From Welwitschia mirabilis (taxonomy: Eukaryota > Gnetophyta > Gnetopsida > Welwitschiales): 64,000 bases of DNA. The DNA lies in contig JBOZIK010000001.1 in the NCBI GenBank assembly GCA_051453625.1, positions 132,217,737 to 132,281,736 on the forward strand, read 5' to 3'. Below the pieces are notes generated by a model. It saw only the letters and a list, made by a program, of their open reading frames with translations, was not told where the DNA came from and did not search any database. Below are positions 13,261 to 25,520 of the stretch, in pieces; positions within the stretch are counted from its first letter, which is position 1; every line of letters starts with the position of its first letter. The position numbers and the translations under genes were made by a program.

Positions 13261-16200
13261 TAATAAAATTAAATTTAGAAATATTTTTAATACCAAAAAT
13301 AAATAATAATATTATGACCCATACATGTATGTGTGTGCATATACACATACACTCTTCTAAGGATCAACACAAATCACAAAATAGTGAACTTGTTAAAATT
13401 ATTTAAATCTTTTATTGATTTTAAGATGTTTTTCCACCTTTACTATTAATATCATTATTATATAGATGTCCTTATTAATCATGATCAATATTACCATAGT
13501 TTTTTAACACACACACATACATATAAATATCATTATTAGAAGGACATCTAATCATAAAGGCTAATTATTATAATTATTCTTCCTTATAAAAAATGGGAGA
13601 TATATATTCAAATATTGATAATAATCCCATTGCTCATGGTTAGAGATAATTATCATAAATGCTTAAATAAAATAATATTAAGAACTAGGTCCTAAACACA
13701 ATTTTGCTTCTTCTAAAACCATCTTCTTTTAAAATCCTAAATTATGTTCATAGTAACTAATGTTTACATTGTTTTAAAACATGAAATAGACACTTTTCAT
13801 CAAGATTGGTTTTTCAAATCTAACTTATGATCATGATTAAGTATTTAAATTCATTGTTACTTAATCATTCCTTCATAGTAGAATTATAATTTATTTTAGT
13901 TTAAATGCTTAGGAATGCATTAGACTTTTTCTTTGAAAATTTGTATCATTCATCCTTGTCTACTTCCCAAAATAATAATATTTGGAATTTACTAATTATA
14001 TATGGATTTTACTATTTTAAAAGGTAATTAAAACACTAAATAAAATATGGAACAGATGAAAATTTCCTTTTTTTTATTTTTATAATTTAGATTACATAAC
14101 TAATAATTTTTCTTTCTTCTATAACATTATTTACAAGCCTCAAAATTTCACCCTTTAAGGAAATAATGTTATGAATATCACCATTTTCATGCCCCTACTT
14201 CTTTAACCATATTTTAAAATAAGTTTATTAGAATTATTCGATGTGATAATTCATGAATTACACTTTTCACTTGAAAAGAAGAAGATGAAGGAAAGGGAAT
14301 CGTTCTTTTCTTGATGTTTTCATTAGTTACAAAGGGACAATTAGTAATGTCATGTTATTTTACTTTTTAGTTTGTTATAAGTTACATCTAGATTTTGTAA
14401 ACTAAACTACTTGAAAAGTCAAGGGATTCCATTACTACCCTTCCTTATTTTCATGGAAGACATTTTATAAGCATTGATAGTATTTATCCATGGGATTTTG
14501 TTTCTCTTGTTATTTCATTTTTGCAAAATTACTTTACCATTTAATTATGAAATTAATTAATTTCATCTAAGGAGAAAGCAATTATTTTTTTCTTTAACCA
14601 TTTATATGTTCTCTAACTTAGTATAAACCATCATGTTTCAATCTTCCTTTATGTTCTTATTTTGAAAATGCATAAATGCATATATCATCATTGATTATGA
14701 GCTAGGAATTCAAATTTCATCATTTTATATTATGAAGAATGAATACATCATTCATTACATAAACTATGCCATTAAGAATGGCCATTTTCATGAATAACTG
14801 ATTAGAGCTAATCATGATGGCAATGATACATAGAGATGAAAAGGCTACTAAAATAACCATTATACAGGTTTGGATAACTTAAGAATTGACATCATTTATA
14901 GCCTGCAATTTCAAACAATACATACAAAGCCTTGAAAGTGTGGAATATTTTATGAGTTACCTTTATTCTATTATTTTATGTAGTTTTTTTAAGATTATGT
15001 ACTTGTTAGTAAGAGATGTTATAATCATTTAAAATTAGACTGTAAAGCAGTATAATATATCACAATCTAATACATTATAGGATATGAAAGGATTTAATAA
15101 TAAGATATTAAATCTATGATCCTAAATAAATGTTTAAAGGTAATTTACATAAAACAACCTTAATAATTTAAAAAATCATGAAATAATGTTTATAAATTGA
15201 TTAAAAAATTAAATGGCTTATGTTAAGTCCCCCATGCTTGGTTTAAAAGATTAAAAGGATAATTTCAAAAGTAATCAGAATATCAAAAATGTAATGTAGA
15301 AAGTAAACTTTTTAGATTGAAAACACTACAACATATGTTATTATTATTGTATATATTGATGGTATCATATACATAAACAATAACAATAATGTCAAAAAAT
15401 TTAATCATGATGCAAGAGTTTGAATGAGTGATCTAGAAGTATTATATTATTTGATATTAGAAATCCATTAGCTTCCATGATGCATTTCTATTGTCAAAGA
15501 AAGCATGCAATAAGTTTATTTTAGAAAACATGGATGTTTAAATGAAAAATAAAAAAAACCCTAATATCATCCATAAAAAATATTAAGAAGGATGATGATG
15601 ATCCTCTATAAGATGATAAGCAATGCAAATTTATTCTTAATAGCTTCCTAGTATCTTTATGTTATCTATTAAGATTTTCAACTTACAATTAGAGTACTAG
15701 CTAGATACATATCTGACCTAAACCATTTTGTTTATAAATTATTAAAGACAAGTAGAATGTAATTCAAGAATAATAGATGTGTATTTGGTATTTGAACATT
15801 GATACAAATAATATTATTAAAAACTATCTTTAAATTGATTGAAAACTATCTATTGTAAAATCATAATTAATATCAGTAAAAGCTAAAAGATGGTGTTGTA
15901 AGCATAAGAACATATAATTTAGGCACCCTTACTTTACAAAAAGATTGTAAGTTGAATTATTCATCTTAATGTAAAAGAGTCTCATATCTTAAAAACTCAA
16001 GGATGTCAAGATAAATATTAAGAAATATAAAAATTTAGAGTTAACATTTTTAGACTATGTTAATCTGTTCATCATGATATAATAGAAGCCTATAAATTTT
16101 TATTTAAAAAATAAAATTGTGTTGAACATTATCTAAATTTACTTTGATGCTATAGATTTCTAAAATTCCTACTTTTTTAAGGATATTAGTCCACATTTAT

Positions 16201-17804
16201 GAAAACATCCACTTTGGTAATTAAGATAACATTTCATAGAAGGATAAGCAAGTATTTATCAATATTTTTTTAAAGATAAGATAATTTGATAGTTCCTTTG
16301 TTGTGGGTCTTACATGTTGTTCATCATCGTGGATCCTACACTTACCCATCAAGCTAACACACAAGCTAACACTATGCAAAGATAATATCCTAGCTAAGAC
16401 AAGGAGACTAGTTATTACTAGGGTTATTTATGATTAGGGCTAACCACAAACTCTTTTAGTTTCTTATGGGTATTTGAACTTATAATCATAAGTAAAACAT
16501 TGATCAAACTTAACTAATAAGATAGGGTTCTTACCCTTATCAGTATTATTTTAGACTTTTTAAATGCACTCAATCTTTTGAAAAAAAAACATAGTAAAAA
16601 ACCAATATACAGCTTATCATTTAATTTATATATTTTTCTTAGCAAGAATTTTAATATATATATATATATATATATAAACAAATATTTAGAAATATTTAGT
16701 TTTTAACATGAATATGTTTTCATACATTTACTTACCTTTGAGATTGTCTTCAAAATTTTTAATATTTAGGGTTGCTTTTATTAGGTAGCATCTACTTATA
16801 TTCTCTAAAGAAGATGTTGAATAAGTGTTTTGAAATACTCATTTAGTGTGATTCATGACTAATTTATCTTAATAAATAAATCATTTTTTTGTGGCTTTCC
16901 TTTGTTTAAGGAAAGAATTTTAATTATTTATTTATAGAACAACACTCAACTTGTATGTCAAGCTAATGTGTCATCGATGGTAATGCATCAGATATTTCAA
17001 TCTAAGATGAGTTATGAGCCATCTATTAGTGTTAAAGTCTATTATTATAATTAAGATTTACATGAGGAATTAAAATAAAAATAGATACGATTTAGGGTTT
17101 CTAGGTTAGCAGGTGTAGATGTCCTAGGTAAAAATTGTGTCTGTCACATTTGAAAATATGAAAAAAAATACATCTTCAAAATATAAAGCTCTTTTAGAGC
17201 CAATGATGTGACCTAATCGAGAGAAGAGTAGAGAAAATCAAATCAAAGTGTATTTAATCATTTTAAATAGAAGAAAAATGTATAAAACTAGTTTTGATTT
17301 TAGCATCTATTTTAGGGGATAAACACATCCTCAATGCACCATGTCTTCTAATTTCTAGGGCTTTCTAGTAACACAAATGCTATGAAGAATTGAAAGGGTA
17401 TAGCACTAGCATTAAAATCTCACATTAATCTTCCTATTCCTTAGGGAAGGTTTTTTTTACTAGTGACTCATAAACCTTGAAAACCTAAAAGGGTGATGAT
17501 GAAATGGATTTTGTAAAAATAATTAATGAATTTTTAGATGTTTTTCTTTTTTAATAATTGTGTTTTATCATTGCTAGGTTAACATTTTAGTTAGTATAAT
17601 TATTAATATAATATAAATATATATAAATGCATATAATATATTATGCATTAAAATATTCTTAAATAAATAAAATGTATGTCATTTAGTAGGAAAATGTAGA
17701 GGAACTAATAGAATGACTAAAAATTAGAACTTTCACTCTTACATAACTTCTTTTTATAAGGAAAAAAAAGGAAAAACCTTAGTGTGAAGTATAGGACAAG
17801 GATA
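13261..17804. other. AT-rich stretch with no recognisable gene; simple repeats only
   Basis: No gene was recognised. Visible structures are a small palindrome-like GTATGTGT/ACACATAC at 13,327-13,350 and an AT dinucleotide run at 16,654-16,676. The stretch ends at the 5-bp AAGCA that flanks the copia array. Confidence 0.5.
16654..16676. repeat. AT dinucleotide microsatellite
   Basis: About eleven uninterrupted AT units lie in otherwise AT-rich DNA. It is a simple sequence repeat with no gene nearby. Confidence 0.9.
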
Positions 17805-17809
17805 AAGCA
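17805..17809. repeat. Left flanking 5-bp repeat (AAGCA), probable target-site duplication
   Basis: AAGCA lies directly before the TG of the first LTR. The five bases directly after the last LTR (30,408-30,412) are AAGTA. Four of five match, and the difference is a C/T transition. Integrases of this class make 5-bp duplications, so the pair is consistent with one insertion bounding the whole array. Confidence 0.5.
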
Positions 17810-17970
17810 TGTTAGATTATGTTTTGATAATTAATTTCAAACTAATGTTTTTATATATAAAATTATGTTTATCTTATGCAAAAGATATTAAATTACTTGT
17901 AGGTTGAAAGATGGAACCAAAATCATCAACTTCTAAGTACTAGAAACCTGTCAGTTCTTTTAATATCTTG

Positions 17971-18400
17971 AGGGGTTGACTAGATTTTCAAGGGGTCGAC
18001 TGCACCTGAAGCAGATAGAAAATGAATTGCATATAGAGGGTTTGACCAAACTTTGGATGGAGTCGACTAAACCTATAACCTTAAGAATCAGTATCCCTAA
18101 ACTAAATGGTAATGGGTTGACTAAACCTTTATGGGGTTAACTGAATTTAAGGACCTAATAAACAATATCCCTAAACTAAATGATAAGGGATTGATTGGAC
18201 CTATAATAAGGATGACTGGGTCTATAAACCAAGGAATAGTACTTCTGAACTAATTGTTAAGAGGTCGACTCAACCTATGATGGGGTTGACTGGGCCTAAG
18301 TACTATGCAACTGATACACCTAAGCTAATCATTATGGGGTCGACCAGACACGTGAAGGGTTCAACCAGACCTGATGCTGGAACTAGAAAGAATTTTATTA
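17971..18400 (+). repeat. U3 tandem repeat, 74-75 bp units with paired GGGTCGAC-like boxes
   Basis: Units start at 18,037, 18,112, 18,186, 18,260 and 18,335, a spacing of 75, 74, 74 and 75 bp. A shorter unit precedes them at 17,971, and more degenerate boxes follow to about 18,580. Each unit carries two boxes of the type GGGGTYGACTRRACCT about 20 bp apart, then a spacer ending near CCTAAACTAAT. The same register is visible in LTR3. It lies upstream of the TATA box, in the U3 position where plant copia elements carry enhancers, so a regulatory role is possible but unproven. Confidence 0.75.
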
Positions 18401-18703
18401 GGAGGAGTAGGCAACTAAATAATATAGTGGACGACCAGACTAGGATCGACTAGCTTGAGACGGGATTGATCAGACAAGGAGCCATAAGAAATTAGGGCAA
18501 TCAAATTTTTCTCTTGAGCTACTTATGTAAGTCATGACACTAGATGAGGTAGATTAGACTTTTGAGGGGTTGAATGAATGGAATGAAAGTAAAGTTTTCT
18601 AATCATTATCTATCCATTATGTAGTCATTAATTAGCCATTTTCTAGTTATTTATATCCATTGAAAGCACATTGTTAATGTAATAAACCCTAAAAGTATTC
18701 CAA

Positions 18704-18711
18704 TATAAATA
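18704..18711 (+). promoter_or_regulatory. Likely TATA box of LTR1
   Basis: TATAAATA sits about 670 bp before the LTR end and is kept at the same place in LTR3 (27,089-27,096) within the shared string AATATAAATAGCTAAGA. It follows the U3 repeat. Transcription would start some 30 bp downstream, marking the U3/R border. Confidence 0.55.
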
Positions 18712-19380
18712 GCTAAGATATAAATGATCAAAGAATCTTTTGGAACTATCTTTATTTGTGTGAATCTATTAGATCTGAAGAATCAAGCATTATAATCTTA
18801 TGACTTTCAGTATTGTATCTTGGCATCTATATTTTTGACTAAAGAAGATCTATCACTGATATCATCTCTACATTCAAGGTCAGATCGAGAGCTTCATTTG
18901 TTTTAAATATATAGGAGAAGAGCTCTATTAAATATACTAAATTAAGAATGAGCGATATCCATGATCTAAAGGCATCATTATATCACTACTTTGCATTGAG
19001 AAAGGTTGAGACTAAGTCTTGAGAAGTTTGTTTAAAGCTTGAGAATAAGCCTAAAAAAGTTCATTTGTAAAGATTACAGGTGAACTTGGAATACCTGGTG
19101 GAGTAACAAAGATCTGGAATTTATCTTGGGGATAAGATAATTATCAAGAGTGGAGTAGAGAGTTTCCTAAACCACTATAAATCTAGCTTGCATCCAATTG
19201 ATATTTTTATGCTTTTAGTCATTGTTTTTTTACTTCCATTATTTTTTTATTTCATGCACATTGTGTATTAGTTCATTATTGTATGCAAGTTTTGTTAAAG
19301 ATTAGATTAATTTAAAATATTATATTGTATTTTTTAAAAGAATCCATTCATCCCCCTCTAGGGATCTCAATTCTATCATT

Positions 19381-19398
19381 TGGTATCATAGCTAAGTT
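19381..19398 (+). other. Primer binding site, initiator tRNA-Met, internal A
   Basis: TGGTATCATAGCTAAG follows LTR1 after two bases. The canonical plant tRNA-iMet primer site begins TGGTATCAGAGC, so the match is close, with one G-to-T change in the core. It fixes the LTR1 boundary and the plus orientation. Confidence 0.85.
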
Positions 19399-19399
19399 A

Positions 19400-20160
19400 A
19401 GTCTTTTCTTATATCCTAACCTATCTAGACTTTAGAACCCCATAATGATTGTTCATATTGGGGAATTTTCAAATATGCCCTTTCTCAATACTTTTGATTT
19501 TATTTGTATATGTTGAATAGATATTAATATATTTTCAAGCAGATTGCAACTATTGAAAACACACAAGAGTCAAGTGAAAGTAACAAAAGAAATGCTCAAA
19601 AACATGATAAAGCAAGGAGGCTTTCCTTTATGGCACTTGTTCCTCCATTGCAAAATATGCCCAATATATTGGATCATGATAACCATGATGTGGATAATAA
19701 AGAATAGGATGAGTTATAAGATACCTGTTAAGAGTTGTACCAGGAATGTAAAAATTTGACTAAAAGGATAAATGTTCTAAACAAGATTATAAAATCTCTC
19801 AACAAGGAAAAGAAGAAAATAAAATTAATTCTCAAAAGAATCAAATCAAAAAACTTTGATCTCCATTTATAGGTAAAAGAGCTATCTTATTTTGTTAATA
19901 AATTTTTAGATGAATCTACCAAATTGGAATAAATGCTTAGAGTTCAAAAACCTATTAGTAACAAGTTCGATACTAGCTTCATCTGTCAAAGACAATAAAA
20001 TTAAGTAACCAGTGATGGTAACTCTTTTCAAAAATTACTTATTATTTTTATGGAAGAATTGGTCATTCAAAACTCATGTGCAATTCTAGAAAATTAATGT
20101 TATTTTCAAACTTAGTTAGTACTTTTCTGTTTAAATTTGTTTCTAAAGAAGGTATACCAC
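19400..20160 (+). pseudogene. Internal A: shortened gag remnant with second zinc knuckle
   Basis: Only the 3' part of gag is left. Aligned by landmarks with internal C, the distance from primer site to the AAATTGGAATAAATGCTT-type block is about 550 bp here against about 1,430 bp in C. About 0.9 kb, including the UBN2-like core and the first CCHC knuckle, is therefore missing. The second knuckle at 20,040-20,081 reads YYFYGRIGHSKLMC: the two leading cysteines are now Tyr, while His and the last Cys remain. The short ORF at 19,544-19,759 overlaps the remnant but shows no domain of its own. Confidence 0.6.
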
Positions 20161-20242
20161 ATAAGTCTAAAAAGATTATGTGGATGAAAGTTAATTATTT
20201 TAAAAGTCTCTTAATTTAGATAGCTTTCAAGGTTTCAAATAG

Positions 20243-22712
20243 CACAAGTTGATATCTTGATAGTGGATGTTCAAGGCATATAACAGGAGATAAATCTAGA
20301 TTCAAGCAACTAAGCAATTTTGATGGAGAATAAGTGACTTTAAGGAATAATGGAAGAGCAAAAATAGAAGGAATTGGAAGCATTAGTGGAGGTAACCTTC
20401 TTAGAATTAGTGAAGTTTTATATGTAAGTGGTTTAAATCATAATTTATTGAGCATTAGCCAAATTTATAATAAAGGTCACAAGGTAGTTTTTGGTAAACC
20501 GAAATGTAAAGTTTTACATGGAAAATCGAATGATGTAATCCTTAGATTAAGTAGAATAGACAATGTTTATATCATAGATCAATCATTTTCTTTATGTTAT
20601 TTTTCGAATGTTCCTCAAGAAAAGATGTGGCATAAACGATTAGGTCATGTTAATTATGATTATTTAAAAATTATTATTCATAAAAACATTGTTAAAGGAA
20701 CTCCTAAGATAAATGTATAAAAATGAGGCTTATCTAATGTGTGCCAAAAGGGAAAATAAATTAGGACCTCTCATAAAAGCAAAATCCAAGTTTCCACATC
20801 TATGCTATTAGAACTTATTCATATGGATCTAGTAGGACTCGCTTAAACTTTAAGTTTAAGTGGAAAAAATTATTTTCTCACCATGGTTGATGATTTTTCT
20901 AGATATACTTGGGTAGCATTCTTATCAAACAAATCTAAAGCTTATAAACATTGGATTGAAATTTGCAATAAGATTCAAAATAAAAAGGAGTATACCATAA
21001 AGAAAATAAGAAGTGATCATGGTGATGAATTTGAAAATAACTTTTTTAAGAAATATTACATTAAAAATGGAATTGATCATTATTTTTCAGCCCCAAAAAT
21101 ACCACAACAAAATGGTATAGCTGAAAGAAAGAATAGAGTACTTTAAGAAATGGCAAAAATTATGCTAAATGATAAGGAAGTTTCTAAATCATTTTGAACT
21201 AAGGCAGATAGCACAGCATGCTACATTATTAACAGAGTGTATCTTAAACCTAGTACTAGTAAAACATCATATGATTTATGAAAAGAAAGATAATCAAATG
21301 TGTCATACTTTAAAGTATTTAGAAGTAAATGCGATGTGCTAAAAGATGGACAACATTTGAATAAATTCGAGTCAAAGGCAAATGAAGCTATCTTCTTAGA
21401 TTACTCAACTAGAAGCAGATCCTATCATGTTTTTCACAAAAGAAGCTTAATGGTAAAACTGTTAATAAATGTGCAAATTAATGAAATTAACACAAGACCA
21501 AACTGCACAGATGAGGAGAAAACCATGACTACAAGTATTCCCACAACCAATGAAGGTTCTATTGAAAGAAATAAAGTTTCAATAAAAGAAGGCATATTTA
21601 AAAAGACCAAACTTGTTAAAGATCATTCTTTAAAATCCATTATTAGAGAAGTTAACTCAAAAATAAAGATAAGCGGTTCCATGAAATATTTGTATGTTCA
21701 CGTGTGTTATATCTCAAAGATAGAACCCAAGAAATTTGAAAAAGTAGAAATTCATGAGGAATGGATGATGGCAATGCAAGATGAGCTATAACAATTAAAA
21801 AGAAATGATGTTTGAAAGCTAGTAGAAAGGTCAAAAGATAAGAATGTCATTGGAACTAAATGGATCTTTAAAAATAAATGTGATGAAAAAAACAATATCA
21901 TTAAAAACAAATCAAGGTTAATAGCTCAAGGTTATAATCAAATAGAAGGCATTGATGTAGAAGATATGTTTTCTTCCATTGTAAGGTTGGATAGCATTAG
22001 AATGTTTTTATTATTTGTAGCTTTTAAGAATTTCAAATTATATCAAATGGATGTAAAAAGTGCTTTTCTAAATGACACATTAATTAAAGAAGTCTATGTA
22101 GAACAACCATAAGGTTTTATTTTTCCTCATAAAACTGATCAGATATATAGACTTAAAAAAGCCTTGTATGGATTAAAGCAAGCACTAAGAGCTTGGTATG
22201 AGAAGCTATCTACATTTTTAAATGAAAATGAATATATTCAAGGAACTATAGACAAAACCTTATTTTTGAAGAATCTAAAAAAGGATTTCATTATTATATA
22301 GATTTATATAAATAATATTATCTTTGGTGCCTTAAATAAAAATCTATCAAAATAATTTGCAAATATCATGACAAAACAATTTCAAATAAGTATGCTTGGT
22401 GAAGTTAAGATGTTTCTTGGACTTCAAATCAAGCACTCTGAATATGGAATATTTATCTCTCAATCCAAACATACAAGAGATTTAATCAAATGATTTAGAT
22501 TAGAAAATTCAAAAACAGTTGATACTCTTATGTCTACTTCATGTAAAGTAAGTTTAGATGAAAATGGTAAACCAATAGATCAAAAACTATATAGAAGTAT
22601 GATTAGTAGTTTATTATATTTAACTAGAAGTAGACCAGATATCATGTTTAATGTTGGAGTATGTGCAAAATATTATTCCCAAACAAAAAAGAATCACATC
22701 TTTAAGAAGTAA
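20243..22712 (+). pseudogene. Internal A: pol remnant, protease-integrase-reverse transcriptase
   Basis: One frame runs for almost 2.5 kb, broken by stops and not by shifts. In order: protease with catalytic DSG at 20,259-20,267 (DSGCSRHITG); GAG-pre-integrase MWHKRLGHVNYDYLKI near 20,625; integrase with HMDL, RSDHGDEFE and NGIAERKN, so all three acidic residues remain, though one zinc-finger Cys is lost; then reverse transcriptase from about 21,810 (GTKWIFKNKCDE, YQMDVKSAFLN, LKKALYGLKQA). The RT active-site YVDD is YINN here, so the enzyme would be dead even without the stops. Stops fall mostly at former Trp or Gln codons. The frame ends at an A-run near 22,685, after which RNase H continues in another frame. 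Confidence 0.85.
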
Positions 22713-23215
22713 AAAGAATAATCAAGTACATAAAGGGCACATCTGATTATGACTTATAGTATCCCAATGAGACATCTTTCGAACTTACAGGTTTTAGTGA
22801 TTTGGATTGGGCTAGATGCAAAGATGATAGGAAAAAACACAAGTGGAAATTGCTTTCTTTTAGGTTAATGTCTAGTAGGATGGAAAATCAAGAAATAAAA
22901 CTCTATTTCTCTCTCTACTATAAAAGCTAAATATATTATAGCAAGTAGTTGTTGGACTCACCTTTTACGAATGAAAGAAATTTTAAAAGATTTTAGTGTT
23001 AATTTTGAGCAAGTTCCTATTTTTTGTGATAATATAAGTGCTATTAATATATCAAAAAATCTAATTTAACACTTAAAAATAAAGCATATTAAGCCAAGAC
23101 ATTATTTTGTATGAGACCAAGTTAAAAAGGACATATCTCTATGAATTTTATAACCTTAGACCAGCAATTAGCAGATATTTTTACTAAACCCCTAAATTTT
23201 GTTACTTTTCTTTGT
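22690..23215 (+). pseudogene. Internal A: RNase H remnant
   Basis: After a frameshift in the A-run near 22,685 the reading goes on as KRIIKYIKGTSDYDL and LTGFSDLDWARCKDDRK, then FEQVPIFCDNISAINISKNL. These match the copia RNase H and its SIRE-type tail. Typical continuations (HSRTKHIEIRHHF, LADIFTKPL) are recognisable with stops. Compared with copy B the middle part is more damaged. Confidence 0.75.
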
Positions 23216-23961
23216 TTCAAAAATGAACTGGGGGTTCTCTCGTCATTCTATGACTGATTACAAGTTAGTTAACAGAATTATTTATTTAGTCGAATGGATG
23301 AGATCGATCAACCAGTTTAATAATCAGTCTCCTGGATACTTTAGGTTCTATAGCTGTCCCAGCAAAAGTTTAAAATATAAATTTGTTATCTAATTTTGTT
23401 TTATTGATAATCATTTTCTTTTCTTCTTTGTAATTAATGTCAAAAGGGGAAGAATTAGTTGTGTATTATTGAATGATTTTTATAATTTTAGTTGATGAAC
23501 ACTTCTAGTTTATAATGCTTGCAATTCTACTTTGTAATGTTTTCTTATGTCTAATGAAATGCACTTATCTATTTTGCACAAAATTATATTTCATTTGGTA
23601 CCTCAAATATATTTGTGCCTTTCCAAATTATATATGCTAAATATGTCTTTCTTTTTGGTAACATATTTGCTTAACTTGACAAGTTTAAAGTATTTTAACA
23701 TTGGAAATAAATTTTAATTTATGACATCTGATTCAATGTTAAATAAGTTTACATGATCATGTTATGCTTATCATAAAGTTATTCCTTTTATATTTTCAAA
23801 TGTGCATATTAAATTGTTTCATTTAAAGCATAAAATTTGATTTATTCAAAATGTTTTAACTTATTTCAAAAGGAATATTATCTTGCAATAGGCATTTTAT
23901 AAGGAGGAGCTTTTATAAAAAGTTTATTTTTTCAAACTAAGTATTGTTTACTGTCAATGTC
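23216..23961 (+). other. Internal A: 3' non-coding region
   Basis: AT-rich DNA between the end of pol and the polypurine tract. It is collinear with 25,520-26,198 in internal B, including AATTAGTTGTTT-type and TTTCATTTAAAGCAT blocks, so it is a true part of the element. No env-like ORF is visible, unlike full SIRE elements, which often carry one. Confidence 0.6.
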
Positions 23962-23972
23962 AAAGGGGGAGA
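23962..23972 (+). other. Polypurine tract of internal A
   Basis: AAAGGGGGAGA immediately before the TGTTAG of LTR2. It is the expected plus-strand primer for reverse transcription and is repeated exactly at 26,200-26,209 before LTR3. Confidence 0.85.
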
Positions 23973-23973
23973 T

Positions 23974-24030
23974 TGTTAGATTATGTTTTACCAATTGATA
24001 TTAAACTAATGTTTTATGTATAGCAAATTT
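23974..24030 (+). repeat. LTR2, first 57 bp, cut by assembly gap
   Basis: Starts TGTTAGATTATGTTTTACCA directly after the polypurine tract and runs into Ns. The rest of this LTR is not assembled. Confidence 0.8.
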
Positions 24031-24130
24031 NNNNNNNNNNNNNNNNNNNNNNNNNNNNNNNNNNNNNNNNNNNNNNNNNNNNNNNNNNNNNNNNNNNNNN
24101 NNNNNNNNNNNNNNNNNNNNNNNNNNNNNN
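24031..24130. other. Assembly gap (100 N)
   Basis: The round number of Ns suggests a gap of unknown size. By comparison with unit A it could hide about 1.5 kb of LTR2 plus about 2.4 kb (primer site, gag, protease, integrase) of internal B. Confidence 0.95.
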
Positions 24131-25064
24131 ATAAAGGCTAAAAGATAAAAATATAATTGGAAAATGGATCTTTAAAAACAAATGTGATGAAGTAAATAAT
24201 GTCATTAAAAACAAGGCAAGATTAGTAGCTCAAGGCTATAATCAAATAGAAGACATTAATGTAGGAGATACTTTTACTCCCATTGTAATGCTGGATAGCA
24301 TTAGAATGTTTTTGTCCTTTACAGCTTTTAAGAATTTCAAAGTCTATCAAATGAATGTAAAAAGTGCTTTCCTAAATGGTATGTTAATTGAAGAAGTATA
24401 TGTAAAACAACCACAAGTTTTTATTAATCCTTATAAAACTAATCACATATATAGACTTAAGAAAGCCTTGTATGAATTAAAACAAGCATCAAGAGCTTAG
24501 TATAAAAAGCTAGCTACATTTTTAAATGAAAATGGATATATTGAAGAAACTGTAGATAAAACCTTATTTTTAAAGAATCTAAAAAATATTTTCATTATTA
24601 TACAGATTTATGTAGATGATATTATCTTTGGTGCCTCAAATGAAAAGCTATCAAAATAATTTACAAATATCATGATAACGTAATTTGAAATGAGTATGCT
24701 CAATGAATTTAAGATGTTTCTTAAACTTTAGATCAAGAAATCTAGAGATGGAATATTTATTTTTCAATCCAAAAATGCAAGAGATTTAATCAAATGCTTT
24801 AGTTTAAAAAATGCAAAAACAACTGATACTCCCACATCTCCATCATGTAAAATGAGTTTGGATGAAAATGATAAATTAGTAGATCAAAAACTTTACAAAA
24901 GTATGATTGGTACTTTATTATATTTGACCACAAGTAAATTGTATATCATGTTTAGTATTGGCATATGTGCAAGATATCAATTCCAACCAAAAGAATCACA
25001 TCTTCAACTAGTAAAAACAATAATCAGGTATGTAAAAGGCACATGTGATTATGGGTTACATTAA
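24131..25064 (+). pseudogene. Internal B: reverse transcriptase remnant
   Basis: Starts inside RT right after the gap (IIGKWIFKNKCDEVNN) and continues with KNKARLVAQGYNQIEDINV, KSAFLNGMLIEEVYVKQP and the intact active-site motif YVDDIIFGA near 24,610. Stops replace a Trp (RA stop YKK), Gln and others. The frame is kept to 25,064 (YVKGTCDYGLH). It is closely related to copy A but independently mutated. Confidence 0.82.
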
Positions 25065-25520
25065 AACATCTTTCAAACTTATAGGCTTTAATAATGTGAA
25101 TTGGGATGGATGCAAAGATGATACAAAAAGTACAAGTGAAAATTACTTTCTTCTAGGTTCACGTTTAGTTGGATGGGCAAGTAAGAAATAAAACTCTATT
25201 TCTCTCTCTACTGTAGAAGCCTAATATATTATAGCAGGTAGTTCTTATACTCATTTTTTATGGATGAAAGAAATATTAAAAGATTTTGGTATTAATTTTG
25301 ATCAAGTTCCTATTTTCTGTAATAACATAAGTGCTATTAAGATATCTAAAAATCTGTTTCAGCACTCAAGAATAAAGCATATTAAGCTAAGACATCATTT
25401 CCTATAATACTAAGTTAAAAAAGGATATATGTTTATGAATTTTATAACTTTAGACTAGCAATTGGTAGACATTTTTACTAAACCCCTACTTTCGATACTT
25501 TTCTTTGTCTTAGAAATGAG
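25065..25520 (+). pseudogene. Internal B: RNase H remnant
   Basis: After a small deletion and frameshift at about 25,065 the copia RNase H is readable: DGCKDDTKSTSENYFLLGS, SISLSTVEA, FDQVPIFCNNISAIKISKN, HSRIKHIKLRHHF, then QLVDIFTKPL. This is better kept than in copy A. The tail is characteristic of SIRE/Maximus-type copia. Confidence 0.8.

Larger units (their letters stand above)
17810..19378 (+). repeat. LTR1 of the copia array (5' LTR of internal A)
   Basis: It begins TGTTAGATTATG and ends CTATCA, giving the usual TG...CA termini, and is followed by TT and a tRNA-Met primer site. At 1,569 bp it is long for copia but fits the SIRE/Maximus group. The 5' part (about 17,971-18,400) is a 74-75 bp tandem repeat. 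A TATAAATA box lies at 18,704-18,711. It is clearly diverged from LTR3. Its final 300 bp resemble LTR4 more than LTR3. Confidence 0.88.
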
